Assembly (NCBI RefSeq): GCF_040187885.1
Contig: NZ_JBDPLH010000009.1
Coordinates: 62,001 to 126,000, forward strand
DNA length: 64,000 nucleotides
Reading direction: 5' to 3'
Origin: Roseateles_E cavernae
GTDB taxonomy: Bacteria; Pseudomonadota; Gammaproteobacteria; Burkholderiales; Burkholderiaceae_C
Below are positions 25,810 to 34,968 of this stretch, in pieces (within the stretch, counting starts at the first letter, position 1; every line of letters starts with the position of its first letter). The position numbers and the translations under genes were made by a program. The notes beneath the pieces were generated by a model, which saw nothing but the letters and a program-made list of their open reading frames with translations, ran no database searches and was not told the DNA's origin.

Positions 25810-26512
25810 TTTCAAGATCGGCGCCGGCTTTCCGGCCCTGCCGGCCGGCGGGGCGGTGCGCGGCGGTGGCGAGTTCTCGGGCCTGTATCGGCAGCTGCAT
25901 GGCGAGGTCAGCCAGTTCATCGAGAACGGCAGCGGCAGCACGGCGACCACGCCGCCACCGCGCGCCGCAGCGCTGAGCCCGGAGGGGCTGTGGCATCAGC
26001 TGCAGGCCGGCGGGGAGCCCGTCGAGAACAATGCCGCCGCACCCAGCCCGAGCCAGCAGGAGTTCCTGCGCGAGATCGCGCCGCTGGCCGAGCAGGCCGG
26101 CCAACGCCTGGGCGTCGCGCCCGAGGTGCTGGCCGCCCATGCGGCGCTGGAATCGGGCTGGGGCCAGAAGCCGATACGCCGCAGCGACGGCAGCGACAGC
26201 CACAATCTGTTCGCGCTGAAAGCCGGCGCGAGCTGGCGCGGCGAGGTCGCCGAGGTGCTGACCACCGAGTACGAGCAGGGCGCGCCGAGCAAGCGCCGCG
26301 AGGGTTTCCGCAGCTATGCCGGCCCGGCCCAGGCCTTCAACGACTTTGCCCAGCTGCTGCTGAACAGCCCGCGCTACCAGGCAGCGCTGCAGACCGGCGC
26401 CGACGCCCAGGCCTATGGCCGGGCGCTGCAGCAAGGCGGCTACGCGACCGACCCGGCCTATGCCGAAAAGCTGGCCGCGACGGCCCAGCGCATCAAGGCG
26501 GGTGGGCGATGA
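25796..26512 (+). CDS. Flagellar glucosaminidase (FlgJ C-terminal-type domain as a separate protein)
   Basis: 238 residues. The C-terminal domain (about 85-238) is a glucosaminidase/muramidase of the FlgJ type: ALESGWGQKPI carries the catalytic Glu, then SHNLFALKAGASWRGEV and RREGFRSYAGPAQAFNDFAQ. The N-terminal 80 residues are a linker without a FlgJ rod-binding domain. It would cut peptidoglycan for rod passage. The rod-cap half of FlgJ is encoded separately at 33235. No clear signal peptide is seen, so it is probably exported by the flagellar apparatus. It overlaps flgN and faces flgA. Confidence 0.85.
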   Translation: MLNADFKIGAGFPALPAGGAVRGGGEFSGLYRQLHGEVSQFIENGSGSTATTPPPRAAALSPEGLWHQLQAGGEPVENNAAAPSPSQQEFLREIAPLAEQAGQRLGVAPEVLAAHAALESGWGQKPIRRSDGSDSHNLFALKAGASWRGEVAEVLTTEYEQGAPSKRREGFRSYAGPAQAFNDFAQLLLNSPRYQAALQTGADAQAYGRALQQGGYATDPAYAEKLAATAQRIKAGGR

Positions 26513-26520
26513 CGCAGGCT

Positions 26521-27231
26521 TCAGCGCAGGGCCGGTTCGACCTGAGACTCGTCCAGCACGCGCGCACTGATGACGCGGCCGCTGGCCAGGTTGCGCACGC
26601 GGATCTGTGCGCCCAGCGCGCCGGCGTCCAGTGCCTCGCCGGCCGCCTGCACCTCGATGCCGCCATTGCGCGCGACGATGCTGACCTTCTGGCCGCGCTT
26701 GATCAGCAGCGCCGCCTGCAGCTGGCGTCTGAGCAGCAGCTGGCCCGGCCGCAGGCTGGTGCGCGGGCTCTGGCCCAGCACCGCATCGAACTGCGACAGC
26801 GCTTCGGGCGCGTTCGTGATGTCACGCCGCTCCAGCAGCACATCGCTCTCGGTGATCAGCTGGCCGGGGCGCAGCGCCTGGGCCGCCACCAGCACCTCGG
26901 CGCTGAGCTGGCCGCGCAGCAGCAGCACCTGGTGGGGCGCCGCAGCACGATCCGGGCAGTGCGCGGAGAAGCGCAGCCGGCTCAGATAGCGGGTGTCCAG
27001 CGCCTCGATCTGCCAGCCACTGGGGCAGGGCGGCGCGCTGCTTGGCTTGGCCGTCGGCGTCAGGCGCAGCTGCGGTTCCAGCCAGCCCTGGCGCTGGGCC
27101 TGCTCCAACACGAGCCGCTCGGCGAATTCGTTCACGCTGTCGCCGAGACCGTGTGTCACGGCGGCGCCGACATCGCCGATAGTCACGGCCAGCACGCTGG
27201 CCAGCATCAGATTTCTTGGGGAACAAAGCAT
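26521..27231 (-). CDS. flgA: P-ring assembly protein FlgA
   Basis: 236 residues from the ATG at 27231; an in-frame ATG at 27207 is possible. The N-terminus MLCSPRNLMLASVLAVTIGD looks like a Sec signal peptide, which favours the longer start even though it shares bases with the divergent flgB start codon. The C-terminal SAF domain has LVAAQALRPGQLITESDVLL, RTSLRPGQLLLRRQLQAALL and IRVRNLASGRVISARVLDE, typical of FlgA. FlgA is a periplasmic chaperone for P-ring protein FlgI. It is alone on this strand, divergent from flgB as in lateral lfg clusters. Confidence 0.92.
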   Translation of the reverse strand: MLCSPRNLMLASVLAVTIGDVGAAVTHGLGDSVNEFAERLVLEQAQRQGWLEPQLRLTPTAKPSSAPPCPSGWQIEALDTRYLSRLRFSAHCPDRAAAPHQVLLLRGQLSAEVLVAAQALRPGQLITESDVLLERRDITNAPEALSQFDAVLGQSPRTSLRPGQLLLRRQLQAALLIKRGQKVSIVARNGGIEVQAAGEALDAGALGAQIRVRNLASGRVISARVLDESQVEPALR

Positions 27232-27595
27232 GAGTATTGATTTCAGCAAGGCGATGGGCCAGCACGCCGACGCGCTCCGTGTGCGCGCCGAGCGCACCAA
27301 GGTGCTGGCCTCCAACATCGCCAATGAGAGCACACCCGGCTATCAGGCGCGAGACATTGATTTTGCCGCCACCCTGCGCCAGGCCCATCAGGACAACCGT
27401 GATGGCCTGCTGCTCGACACCGAGGGCGAGGACCTGCAGTATCGCGTGCCCTTCCATGCGGCCCAGGACGGCAACACGGTGGAGCTGGGCGTCGAGCAGG
27501 CGGCGTTCTCGCAGAACGCCTCGGATTTCCAGACCAGCCTGACCTTTCTGAACATGAAGCTCAGAGGCCTGGCCAAGGCCATCAACGGACAGTAA
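27230..27595 (+). CDS. flgB: Flagellar proximal rod protein FlgB
   Basis: 121 residues. ATG at 27230 with GGGGAA upstream. The motif VLASNIANESTPGYQARDID is the rod-family ANxxNxxTPGYQ signature in FlgB form, and the C-terminus DFQTSLTFLNMKLRGLAKAI matches. It is first in the flgB-L run. Confidence 0.95.
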   Translation: MSIDFSKAMGQHADALRVRAERTKVLASNIANESTPGYQARDIDFAATLRQAHQDNRDGLLLDTEGEDLQYRVPFHAAQDGNTVELGVEQAAFSQNASDFQTSLTFLNMKLRGLAKAINGQ

Positions 27596-27604
27596 GGAGC
27601 GGCG

Positions 27605-28033
27605 ATGTCATTCAAGCAGATCAGCCAGATCGCGGGCTCGGCCATGTCGGCCCAGACCACGCGTCTGAACACCATCGCCAGCAATCTGGCCAATGCGCAG
27701 TCGGCCTCGGGCTCCGAGGCCGATACCTACCGGGCCCGCAAGCCGGTGTTCGCCGCGCTGGCCGCCCGCGAGGGCCTGGGCGAGCAGCAGCTGGCCGGCA
27801 GCCGCGTCCAGGTGCTGGACGTCGTCGAGAGCGAGGAGCCGCTGCGCAAGGTCTACGAGCCCGAGCATCCGCTGGCCAACGAGGCCGGCGAGGTGTTCTA
27901 TCCGAACGTCAATCCGGTCGCCGAGATGACCGACATGATGTCGGCCTCGCGCGCCTTCGAGACCAATGTCGAGGTGCTGGGCCGTGTCAAGGCGATGCAG
28001 CAGTCGCTGCTGCGCCTGGGAGAGGGCCAATGA
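27605..28033 (+). CDS. flgC: Flagellar proximal rod protein FlgC
   Basis: 142 residues with TRLNTIASNLANAQSASGSE near the N-terminus and NPVAEMTDMMSASRAFETNV near the C-terminus, both FlgC signatures. It overlaps flgD by 4 bases. Confidence 0.96.
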   Translation: MSFKQISQIAGSAMSAQTTRLNTIASNLANAQSASGSEADTYRARKPVFAALAAREGLGEQQLAGSRVQVLDVVESEEPLRKVYEPEHPLANEAGEVFYPNVNPVAEMTDMMSASRAFETNVEVLGRVKAMQQSLLRLGEGQ

Positions 28034-28689
28034 GCGCGGTCACGAACGACACCAGCAGCAACAGCGCCGGCGCCGCCAGCAAGGCCGTCGGCAGCAATGG
28101 CGAGGTCTCGCAGCTGTTCACCACCTTGCTGGTGGCCCAGATCAAGAACCAGAACCCGCTGGAGCCGACCGACCCCAGCGAGTTCGTCAACCAGCTGACC
28201 CAGCTGAGCCAGATGGAGACCTTGCAGCAGCTGACCGCGCAGGGCGCCAGCAATGCCGGCATGCTGTCCAGCCTGCAGATGCTGACCCTGGGCGCCCAGG
28301 TCGGCTCCACCGTGCAGGCGCGCGTCGAGCAGCTCAAGCTCGACAAGCAGCCGGTCGACACCCACTTCACGCTGGACGGCAATGCCAACCCGGCCACGCT
28401 GGTGCTCAAGGGCGCCGATGGCGTCGAGAAGCGCGTCGATCTGGGCCCGCGCACCGCCGGCGCCAACAGCTACAAGCTGGACCCGGCCGCGCTGGGCCTG
28501 GCCAGCGGCAGCTACGAGGTGCGCATCGAGAACGAATCCAAGCAGGCCACGGCGGTCGAAGTCGTCGCCGAGCTGCGCAGCGTGCGCCTGACCGGCGACG
28601 GCGGCGCCTTGCTGCAGCTGGGCGCGCTGGGCGAGATCACGCCGGCCGCCATCACCCAGTTCAAGGGCCGCGCCGCGGCCAATTCCTAA
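28030..28689 (+). CDS. flgD: Hook capping protein FlgD
   Basis: 219 residues. FlgD is the scaffold cap for hook assembly. The N-terminal signature is FTTLLVAQIKNQNPLEPTDP followed by FVNQLTQLSQ; a Tudor/FnIII-like C-terminal part follows (about 85-200). Confidence 0.95.
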   Translation: MSAVTNDTSSNSAGAASKAVGSNGEVSQLFTTLLVAQIKNQNPLEPTDPSEFVNQLTQLSQMETLQQLTAQGASNAGMLSSLQMLTLGAQVGSTVQARVEQLKLDKQPVDTHFTLDGNANPATLVLKGADGVEKRVDLGPRTAGANSYKLDPAALGLASGSYEVRIENESKQATAVEVVAELRSVRLTGDGGALLQLGALGEITPAAITQFKGRAAANS

Positions 28690-28709
28690 ATTCACGCGAA
28701 GGGCACATC

Positions 28710-29933
28710 ATGAGTTTCGAAATCGCACGCTCGGGCATCAACGCGGTCAGCGGCAGCCTGGAAGCCATCAGCAACAACATCGCCAACTCCGGCACCTACG
28801 GCTTCAAGTCCAGCCGCGCCAATTTCTCGGCCATGTACTCGGGCACGCAGATGAACGGCGCCGAACTCAGCTCGATGTCGCAAAGCATCGAGAAGAGCGG
28901 CGGCCTGTTCAACACCGGCCGCGGCATGGACGCGATGATCCAGGGCCGCGGCTTCTTCGCCGTCAAGGACGATTCCGGCCAGCAGGTCTTCACCCGCGTG
29001 GGCATCTTCAATGTCGACAAGGACGGCTTCGTCGTCGATGCCAACGGCCGCAAGGCCCAGGGCTATGGCGTGGTGGTCGATGCCACCGGCAAGCCGGTCC
29101 CGGGCGCGGGCCTGGGGGCGCTGGGCGATCTGAAGGTGCCGACCGGCCAGATCGGCGCCGAAGCCAGCACCAAGCTGGCATTCAACGGCAATCTGTCGGC
29201 CGATTGGACCGTGCCCGGTGCGCCCGGCCCGCTGCCGGCCTTCAATGCCAATGATCCGACGACCTTCAACAGCTCGATCACCTCGGTCGTGCACGACTCG
29301 TTGGGCAGCGTGCACAAGGTGACCCAGTACTTTGTCAAGACCGCCGCCAATGCGGTGACGGTGCGCTACAGCTTCGACGGCGCGATGCAGCCGGCCACCC
29401 AGGCGCTGGGCTTTGACGGCAACGGCAAGCTGACCGGCCCGCTCGCTCCGGTGACCTTCGGCCCGGTAGCCATCGCCGGCGGCGCCGCGCCGCTGAGCTT
29501 CGATATCGACTACAAGGGCACGACCCAGTACGCCGGTGACACGACGACGCTGACCAACACCGCCGATGGCTATGCCGCCGGCACGCTGACCGGCACCGCG
29601 ATCACCGACGACGGCAGCATCGTCGCCAGCTACAGCAACGGCAAGAAGCAGACCGTCGGCACCCTGGCACTGGCGACCTTCGCCAACGAGAACGCGCTGC
29701 AGGCCGTCAACGACACCAGCTGGGAGGCCAATGACGCCACCGGCGCCGCGCTGTTCTCGCGCCCCGGCTCGGCCACGGCCTCCAAGCTGACCGTCGCCGC
29801 GATCGAGCAGTCCAACGTCGACATGACCGGCGAGCTGGTCAATCTGATGTCGGCCCAGCGCAACTACCAGGCCAACACCAAGGTCATCTCGGCTGAGAAC
29901 GAGATGATGCAGAACCTGATGCAGGCTGTCTGA
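28710..29933 (+). CDS. flgE: Flagellar hook protein FlgE
   Basis: 407 residues from the ATG at 28710 (GAAGGGC upstream). N-terminal rod/hook motif SLEAISNNIANSGTYGFKSS, central hook domains with LTNTADGYAAGTLTGTAITD, and C-terminal ELVNLMSAQRNYQANTKVIS. The reading frame can be followed back through flgD, but that part is a shadow. Confidence 0.96.
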   Translation: MSFEIARSGINAVSGSLEAISNNIANSGTYGFKSSRANFSAMYSGTQMNGAELSSMSQSIEKSGGLFNTGRGMDAMIQGRGFFAVKDDSGQQVFTRVGIFNVDKDGFVVDANGRKAQGYGVVVDATGKPVPGAGLGALGDLKVPTGQIGAEASTKLAFNGNLSADWTVPGAPGPLPAFNANDPTTFNSSITSVVHDSLGSVHKVTQYFVKTAANAVTVRYSFDGAMQPATQALGFDGNGKLTGPLAPVTFGPVAIAGGAAPLSFDIDYKGTTQYAGDTTTLTNTADGYAAGTLTGTAITDDGSIVASYSNGKKQTVGTLALATFANENALQAVNDTSWEANDATGAALFSRPGSATASKLTVAAIEQSNVDMTGELVNLMSAQRNYQANTKVISAENEMMQNLMQAV

Positions 29934-29935
29934 CG

Positions 29936-30661
29936 ATGGATGCGCTGATCTACACCGTGATGAGCGGCGCCGAGCGCGTGCAGCGCGCTCAGCAGGTGCA
30001 TGCCAACAATCTGGCCAATCTGGAGACGCCGGGCTTTCGCGCCAATATCGAGCAGTCCAACGCCCGCCAGGTCGAGGGCTACGGCTATGCGGCCCGGCAT
30101 CTGAACGAGCTGGTCAGCGATGTGGTCAGCGCCCGCGAGGGCACGCAGCGCGAAACCGGGCGCGAGCTCGATGTCGCGCTGCAGGGCCAGGGCCTGTTCG
30201 CCGTGCAGTACGGCAATGGCGAGGCCTATACCCGCGCCGGCAACTTCACGCTGGATGCCGAGGGCAATCTGCTGCTGGGCAAGCATCCGGTGCTGGGCGA
30301 CGGCGGGCCGATCAATCTGCCGCCGCACAGCAAGGTCGAGATCGGCGCCGACGGCACGATCTCGATCCAGACGCCCGGCACCGCCGAGCTGCAGCCGGTC
30401 GACAAGCTCAAGCTCGTCAAGCCCGAGTTCGCGCAGCTGATCAAGAACGAGGCCGGCCTGCTGGTCGGCCGCGACGGCGCGGCGCTGGCGGCCGACGAGA
30501 CGGTGAGGGTCGGCAGCGGCCGGCTCGAGTCCAGCAATGTCTCGGCCGTCGAGGAGATGGTCACGACCATGAGCCTGGCGCGCGATTTCGAGCTGCAGAT
30601 GAAATTGTTCAAGGCCGCCGACAGCATGGCCGACGCAGGCAACCGCCTGGTGCGTGAGTAA
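29936..30661 (+). CDS. flgF: Flagellar proximal rod protein FlgF
   Basis: 241 residues. MDALIYTVMSGAERVQRAQQ, HANNLANLETPGFRANIEQ and the C-terminal VSAVEEMVTTMSLARDFELQ are FlgF-type. Two bases separate it from the flgE stop. Confidence 0.95.
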   Translation: MDALIYTVMSGAERVQRAQQVHANNLANLETPGFRANIEQSNARQVEGYGYAARHLNELVSDVVSAREGTQRETGRELDVALQGQGLFAVQYGNGEAYTRAGNFTLDAEGNLLLGKHPVLGDGGPINLPPHSKVEIGADGTISIQTPGTAELQPVDKLKLVKPEFAQLIKNEAGLLVGRDGAALAADETVRVGSGRLESSNVSAVEEMVTTMSLARDFELQMKLFKAADSMADAGNRLVRE

Positions 30662-30679
30662 GAAACACAGGAGTACACG

Positions 30680-31468
30680 ATGAACCCAGCAATGTGGATC
30701 AGCAAGACCGGCGTGCAGGCGCAAGACGCCAAGCTGCAGGCCATCGCCAACAACCTGGCCAATGTCAACACGGTGGGCTTCAAGCGCGACCGGGTGATGT
30801 TCGAGGACCTGTTCTACCAGGTCGAGCGCCAGCCCGGCGCCGCCGGCGAGGACGGTGCGGCCGCGCCGGCCGGCGTGCAGCTGGGCAATGGCACGCGCAT
30901 GGTCGGCACGCAGAAGGTCTTCACCAGCGGCAGCCTGCAGACCACCGGCCAGAGCATGGATGTGGCCATCGTCGGCCAGGGCTTCCTGCAGGTCGAGGGC
31001 CCGAACGGCCGCCCGGCCTACACCCGCGCCGGCCAGCTGCAGGTCAACTCGGAAGGCCGCCTGACCAATGCCCAGGGCCTGCGCCTGCAGCCCGAGATCA
31101 CCGTGCCGGCCAATGCCACCGCGATCACGATTGCCGAGAACGGCACCGTCAGCGCCACCGTGGCCGGCGCCGCCGCACCGACCGAGCTGGGCCAGCTGCG
31201 CCTGACGAGCTTCGTCAACCCGACCGGCCTGCTGGCCCTGGGCGACAACATCTACCAGGAAACCACCGCCAGCGGCGCGCCGACCGAGGGCGTGCCGGGG
31301 GCCGATGGTCTGGGCAAGCTCAAGCAGGGCGCGCTGGAAGGCTCGAATGTGCAGGTGGTCGAGGAGATGGTCGACATGATCGCCGCCCAGCGCACCTACG
31401 AGATGAACACCAAGGTGCTGTCGGCGGCCGACAATATGCTGCAGTACCTGTCGCAGGCGGTGCGCTGA
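30680..31468 (+). CDS. flgG: Flagellar distal rod protein FlgG
   Basis: 262 residues, the normal length. LQAIANNLANVNTVGFKRDR and the C-terminal VQVVEEMVDMIAAQRTYEMN are the FlgG signature. GGAG lies upstream of the ATG. Its stop shares a base with the flgH start. Confidence 0.97.
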   Translation: MNPAMWISKTGVQAQDAKLQAIANNLANVNTVGFKRDRVMFEDLFYQVERQPGAAGEDGAAAPAGVQLGNGTRMVGTQKVFTSGSLQTTGQSMDVAIVGQGFLQVEGPNGRPAYTRAGQLQVNSEGRLTNAQGLRLQPEITVPANATAITIAENGTVSATVAGAAAPTELGQLRLTSFVNPTGLLALGDNIYQETTASGAPTEGVPGADGLGKLKQGALEGSNVQVVEEMVDMIAAQRTYEMNTKVLSAADNMLQYLSQAVR

Positions 31469-32118
31469 TGCGCGCGGTCGGCTCGCTCCTCATCGTCGCG
31501 GCCCTCCTGGGCGGCTGCGCCAGCCTGCAGCCGCCGGCCTTGCCCGAGGCCGAGCCGGCCCCGCTGCCGGCGCTGGCCCAGGCGCCTGCCAAGGCACGCG
31601 CCGGTGGCGTCTTCGTCGCCGGCCGCACCGCCAGTCTGACCGCCGACACGCGCGCCTTCCGCGCCGGTGACGTGCTGACCGTGGTGCTGATGGAAACCAC
31701 CCAGGCCAGCAAGAGTGCCGGCACCCAGCTGGGCAAGAACAGCAGCGCCGGCTTCTCGGCCAGCCTGCGCGACAAGTCCTCGGACGGCTCGCTGGAAGCA
31801 CAGCGCGATTTCAACGGCCGCTCATCGAGCAGCCAGCAGAACACCTTGCAGGGCGCGATCACCGTGGTTGTCCACGAGGTGCTGCCCAACGGCCTGCTGA
31901 AGGTGCAGGGCGAGAAGAGCGTCTACCTGAACCAGGGCGAGGAGCTGATACGGCTGGGCGGCTATGTGCGCGCCGCCGATGTCGACAACGACAACCGCGT
32001 CTCCTCGCAGCGTGTCGCCAATGCCCGCATCAGCTACAGCGGCACCGGCCATATGGCCGAGGCCAACACTCCCGGCTGGCTGACGCGCTGGTTCGTCAGC
32101 GCGCTGATGCCATTCTGA
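31468..32118 (+). CDS. flgH: Flagellar L-ring lipoprotein FlgH
   Basis: 216 residues with a lipobox signal MRAVGSLLIVAALLGGCASL (Cys17) for outer-membrane anchoring, then DVLTVVLMETTQASKSAGTQ and VYLNQGEELIRLGGYVRAAD, FlgH family features. It starts at the last base of the flgG stop. Confidence 0.95.
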   Translation: MRAVGSLLIVAALLGGCASLQPPALPEAEPAPLPALAQAPAKARAGGVFVAGRTASLTADTRAFRAGDVLTVVLMETTQASKSAGTQLGKNSSAGFSASLRDKSSDGSLEAQRDFNGRSSSSQQNTLQGAITVVVHEVLPNGLLKVQGEKSVYLNQGEELIRLGGYVRAADVDNDNRVSSQRVANARISYSGTGHMAEANTPGWLTRWFVSALMPF

Positions 32119-32131
32119 AGAAAGACAAGCG

Positions 32132-33235
32132 ATGAAGAGCATCTGCATCCTGGCCCTGAGCCTGGCCGCCGGCCTGCTGAGCCTGCCCAGCCATGCCGCC
32201 CAGGCACTGGGCCAGCTGGTCAGCATCGAGGGCGTGCGCGACAACCAGCTGCTCGGCTATGGCCTGGTGGTCGGCCTGAACGGCAGCGGCGACAGCACCC
32301 AGGTCAAGTTCTCGGGCCAGTCGATCAACAATCTGCTCAAGCAGTTCGGCGTCAAGCAGCCCGATCGCACCGAGGCCAAGAGCAAGAACGTCGCCACCGT
32401 GATGGTCAGCGCCACCTTCCCGAGCGGCTACCGGCGCGGCCAGCCCATCGATGTGACCGTGTCCTCGCTGGGCGATGCCAAGAGCCTGCGCGGCGGCGTG
32501 CTGCTCTTGACCCAGCTGCATGCGGCCGATGGCGAGGTCTATGCGCTGGCCCAGGGCAATCTGGTGGTCGGTGGCCTCAATGCGCAGGGCCAGAGCGGCT
32601 CCAGCGTCACCGTCAACACGCCCACCACCGGCCGCATCCCGAACGGGGCGACGGTGGAGCGCGAGATCGAGAGCGATTTCGACAGCCGGCCCAGCGTGCA
32701 GCTGAGCCTGAAGCGCCCCAATTTCCAGACCGCCACCTCCATCGTCGAGACCATCAACCGCCGCTACGGCGAGATCGCCAGCACCCGCGACGCCACCAGC
32801 GTCGAGGTGCAGGCCCCCGCCAACCCGACCCAGCGCGTCGCCTTCATGGCCGGGCTGCAGGCGCTCAAGGTCGAGGTTGGCGCCGAGCTTCCCAAGGTCA
32901 TCTTCAACTCGCGCACCGGCACCGTCGTGATCGCCGATGGCGTGCGCGTCAAGCCGGCGGCGGTCTCGCATGGTTCGCTGAAGGTCGTGATCAGCGAGCG
33001 GCCCCAGGTCAGCCAGCCCCAGCCCTTCAGCCAGGGCCAGACCCAGGTGACGCCGCAGTCGCGCGTCGCGGTCGACCAGGGCAACGGCCGCATGCTGCGC
33101 TGGCCGGCCGGCGCCAGCCTGCAGGCCATCGTCGACACCATCAACAGCATCGGCGCGAACCCGGACGATCTGATGGCCATCCTGCAGGCCCTTGACCAGG
33201 CCGGCGCGATCGAAGGCGAATTGCAGGTGATCTGA
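32132..33235 (+). CDS. flgI: Flagellar P-ring protein FlgI
   Basis: 367 residues with a Sec signal peptide (first 22 residues, ending PSHAA). The conserved LGYGLVVGLNGSGDSTQVKF, PLGDAK-like SSLGDAKSLRGGVLLLTQLH and C-terminal SLQAIVDTINSIGANPDDLM match FlgI. It builds the periplasmic ring with FlgA help. Confidence 0.97.
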   Translation: MKSICILALSLAAGLLSLPSHAAQALGQLVSIEGVRDNQLLGYGLVVGLNGSGDSTQVKFSGQSINNLLKQFGVKQPDRTEAKSKNVATVMVSATFPSGYRRGQPIDVTVSSLGDAKSLRGGVLLLTQLHAADGEVYALAQGNLVVGGLNAQGQSGSSVTVNTPTTGRIPNGATVEREIESDFDSRPSVQLSLKRPNFQTATSIVETINRRYGEIASTRDATSVEVQAPANPTQRVAFMAGLQALKVEVGAELPKVIFNSRTGTVVIADGVRVKPAAVSHGSLKVVISERPQVSQPQPFSQGQTQVTPQSRVAVDQGNGRMLRWPAGASLQAIVDTINSIGANPDDLMAILQALDQAGAIEGELQVI

Positions 33236-33606
33236 TGCTGAAAATCGACACACCACTGAATCCCGCCGCGACTGGCGCCGCTGCGGAGGCCGACGCGGTC
33301 CGTCTGCAGGCGCGCGCCACCGAGGCGGCCGAGAAGTTCGAGGCCTTCTTCATCAAGCAGATGATGAGCCAGATGCGCTCGGCCACCCGCGCGCTGGCCG
33401 ACGATGACAGCCCGCTGAAGAACAAGGTCAACGAGGACATGATGGACATGGCCGACGGCCTGGTGGCCGATGCGATGGCCGGCCAGCGTGCCTTCGGCAT
33501 CGCCGACCTGATGCTCAAGCAGATCCTGCCGAAGGTCAATTTAAGTCCGGCCGGCGTGGCGTCGCCTTCCCGAGTTGACGAGTCCAACCAGGGCATCCAG
33601 CCATGA
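33235..33606 (+). CDS. flgJ: FlgJ rod-binding domain protein (no muramidase domain)
   Basis: 123 residues: only the N-terminal rod-cap half of FlgJ (EKFEAFFIKQMMSQMRSATR, MADGLVADAMAGQRAFGIAD). The classical two-domain protein is about 310 residues; here the peptidoglycan hydrolase is encoded separately at 25796. It starts on the last base of the flgI stop and overlaps flgK by 4 bases. Confidence 0.92.
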   Translation: MLKIDTPLNPAATGAAAEADAVRLQARATEAAEKFEAFFIKQMMSQMRSATRALADDDSPLKNKVNEDMMDMADGLVADAMAGQRAFGIADLMLKQILPKVNLSPAGVASPSRVDESNQGIQP

Positions 33607-34952
33607 GCATGATTTTCAACGCGCTGTCGGGCGCGATCGCCGCCCAAGCGGCGCTCAGCACCAACAGCCAGAACATCGCCAACGCGATGACGCCGGGCTA
33701 CACCCGCCAGGGCGTGCTGCTGGGCTCGGTCCAGCCGGGCAGCAGCGGCAGCAATGCGGCCGGTGCCGGCGTGGCCGTCTCGGGCCTGCTGCGCTTCAAC
33801 GACGGCTACAAGTCGCTGCAGATGTGGCAAGCGGCCTCGAATCTGGGCCAGTACAAGGCCGGTCAGCCCTATCTGAACCAGTTGGAGCAGGTGATGTCGG
33901 ACGACACCTCCAACATCAACCAGGGGCTCGATGCCTTCTTTGCCGCGCTCAATGCCGCCAGCGTGCAGCCCGATTCGGGCCCCCTGCGCGAGCAGGTGAT
34001 CACCGCGGCCGACGGCCTGGTCAAGCGCGTCGGCAGCCTGCAAAGCCTGCTGAGCGGCCAGCAGACCGCACTGCTCGCGCAGCGCGGCGCGGCCATCGAC
34101 CAGGTCAACAGCCATACCCAGAGCATCGCGCTGCTGAACAAGCAGATCGCCGCGGCCCAGGCCACCGGCATCAACACCTCGGGCCTGCTCGATGCGCGCG
34201 ACCAGCAGGTCGATGCGCTGTCCTCGCTGGCCGGCCTGCAGGTCGTCAACCAGCCGGACGGCACGATCAGCGTCTCGCTGAAGAACGGCCAGCCGCTGGT
34301 GCTGGGCAGCGAAGCGGCGCTGATGAGCCAGAACGCCGGCGACCTGGAGCTGAGCTTCGCCAACAGCACCTTCAAGGTGCTGGGCCAGAACCTGGGCGGC
34401 CAGCTTGGCGGGCTGCAGGACTTCGAGACCCAGGTGCTCAAGCCGATGCAGAGCTCGATCGGCGAGCTGGCCCAGGGCATTGCGACGAGCTTCAACACCC
34501 AGCTCGCGGCCGGTGCCGCGCCACCGGTCGTCGGCCCGGGCCAGCCGCTGTTCGACTACAGCGGCGGCAAGCTCAAGCTGACCGGCCTCACCGCGATGCA
34601 GCTGGCCTTTGCCGCGCCGGGCGGTGCGATCGGCGACAGCAGCAATCTCAAGGCCCTGGTCGGGCTGAAGAGCCAGACCATCAGCGTCGACGGCAAGCTG
34701 ACCGTGATGGGCGATGTCTACACCCAGCTGGTCGGCAAGCTGGGTGTGCAGAGCCAGCAGAACATCGCCGCGCAGAAGACCGCGATCACGGTGCGCGACC
34801 AGGCCGAGGAAAGCTGGAAGTCCACCAGCGGCGTCAACAACGACGAAGAGGCCATCAGCCTGATGCAGTACAAGCAGATGTACGAGGCCAATATGAAGGT
34901 CGTCGCGGTGGCCAATGCCTTGTTCGACAGCACGCTGGCGATGATTCGCTGA
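33603..34952 (+). CDS. flgK: Hook-associated protein 1, FlgK
   Basis: 449 residues, shorter than the roughly 550 of E. coli, as usual for lateral systems. N-terminal ALSTNSQNIANAMTPGYTRQ and C-terminal EEAISLMQYKQMYEANMKVV are FlgK signatures. FlgK is the first junction protein between hook and filament. Confidence 0.95.
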   Translation: MSMIFNALSGAIAAQAALSTNSQNIANAMTPGYTRQGVLLGSVQPGSSGSNAAGAGVAVSGLLRFNDGYKSLQMWQAASNLGQYKAGQPYLNQLEQVMSDDTSNINQGLDAFFAALNAASVQPDSGPLREQVITAADGLVKRVGSLQSLLSGQQTALLAQRGAAIDQVNSHTQSIALLNKQIAAAQATGINTSGLLDARDQQVDALSSLAGLQVVNQPDGTISVSLKNGQPLVLGSEAALMSQNAGDLELSFANSTFKVLGQNLGGQLGGLQDFETQVLKPMQSSIGELAQGIATSFNTQLAAGAAPPVVGPGQPLFDYSGGKLKLTGLTAMQLAFAAPGGAIGDSSNLKALVGLKSQTISVDGKLTVMGDVYTQLVGKLGVQSQQNIAAQKTAITVRDQAEESWKSTSGVNNDEEAISLMQYKQMYEANMKVVAVANALFDSTLAMIR

Positions 34953-34968
34953 CAGGAGAGACCGGACT

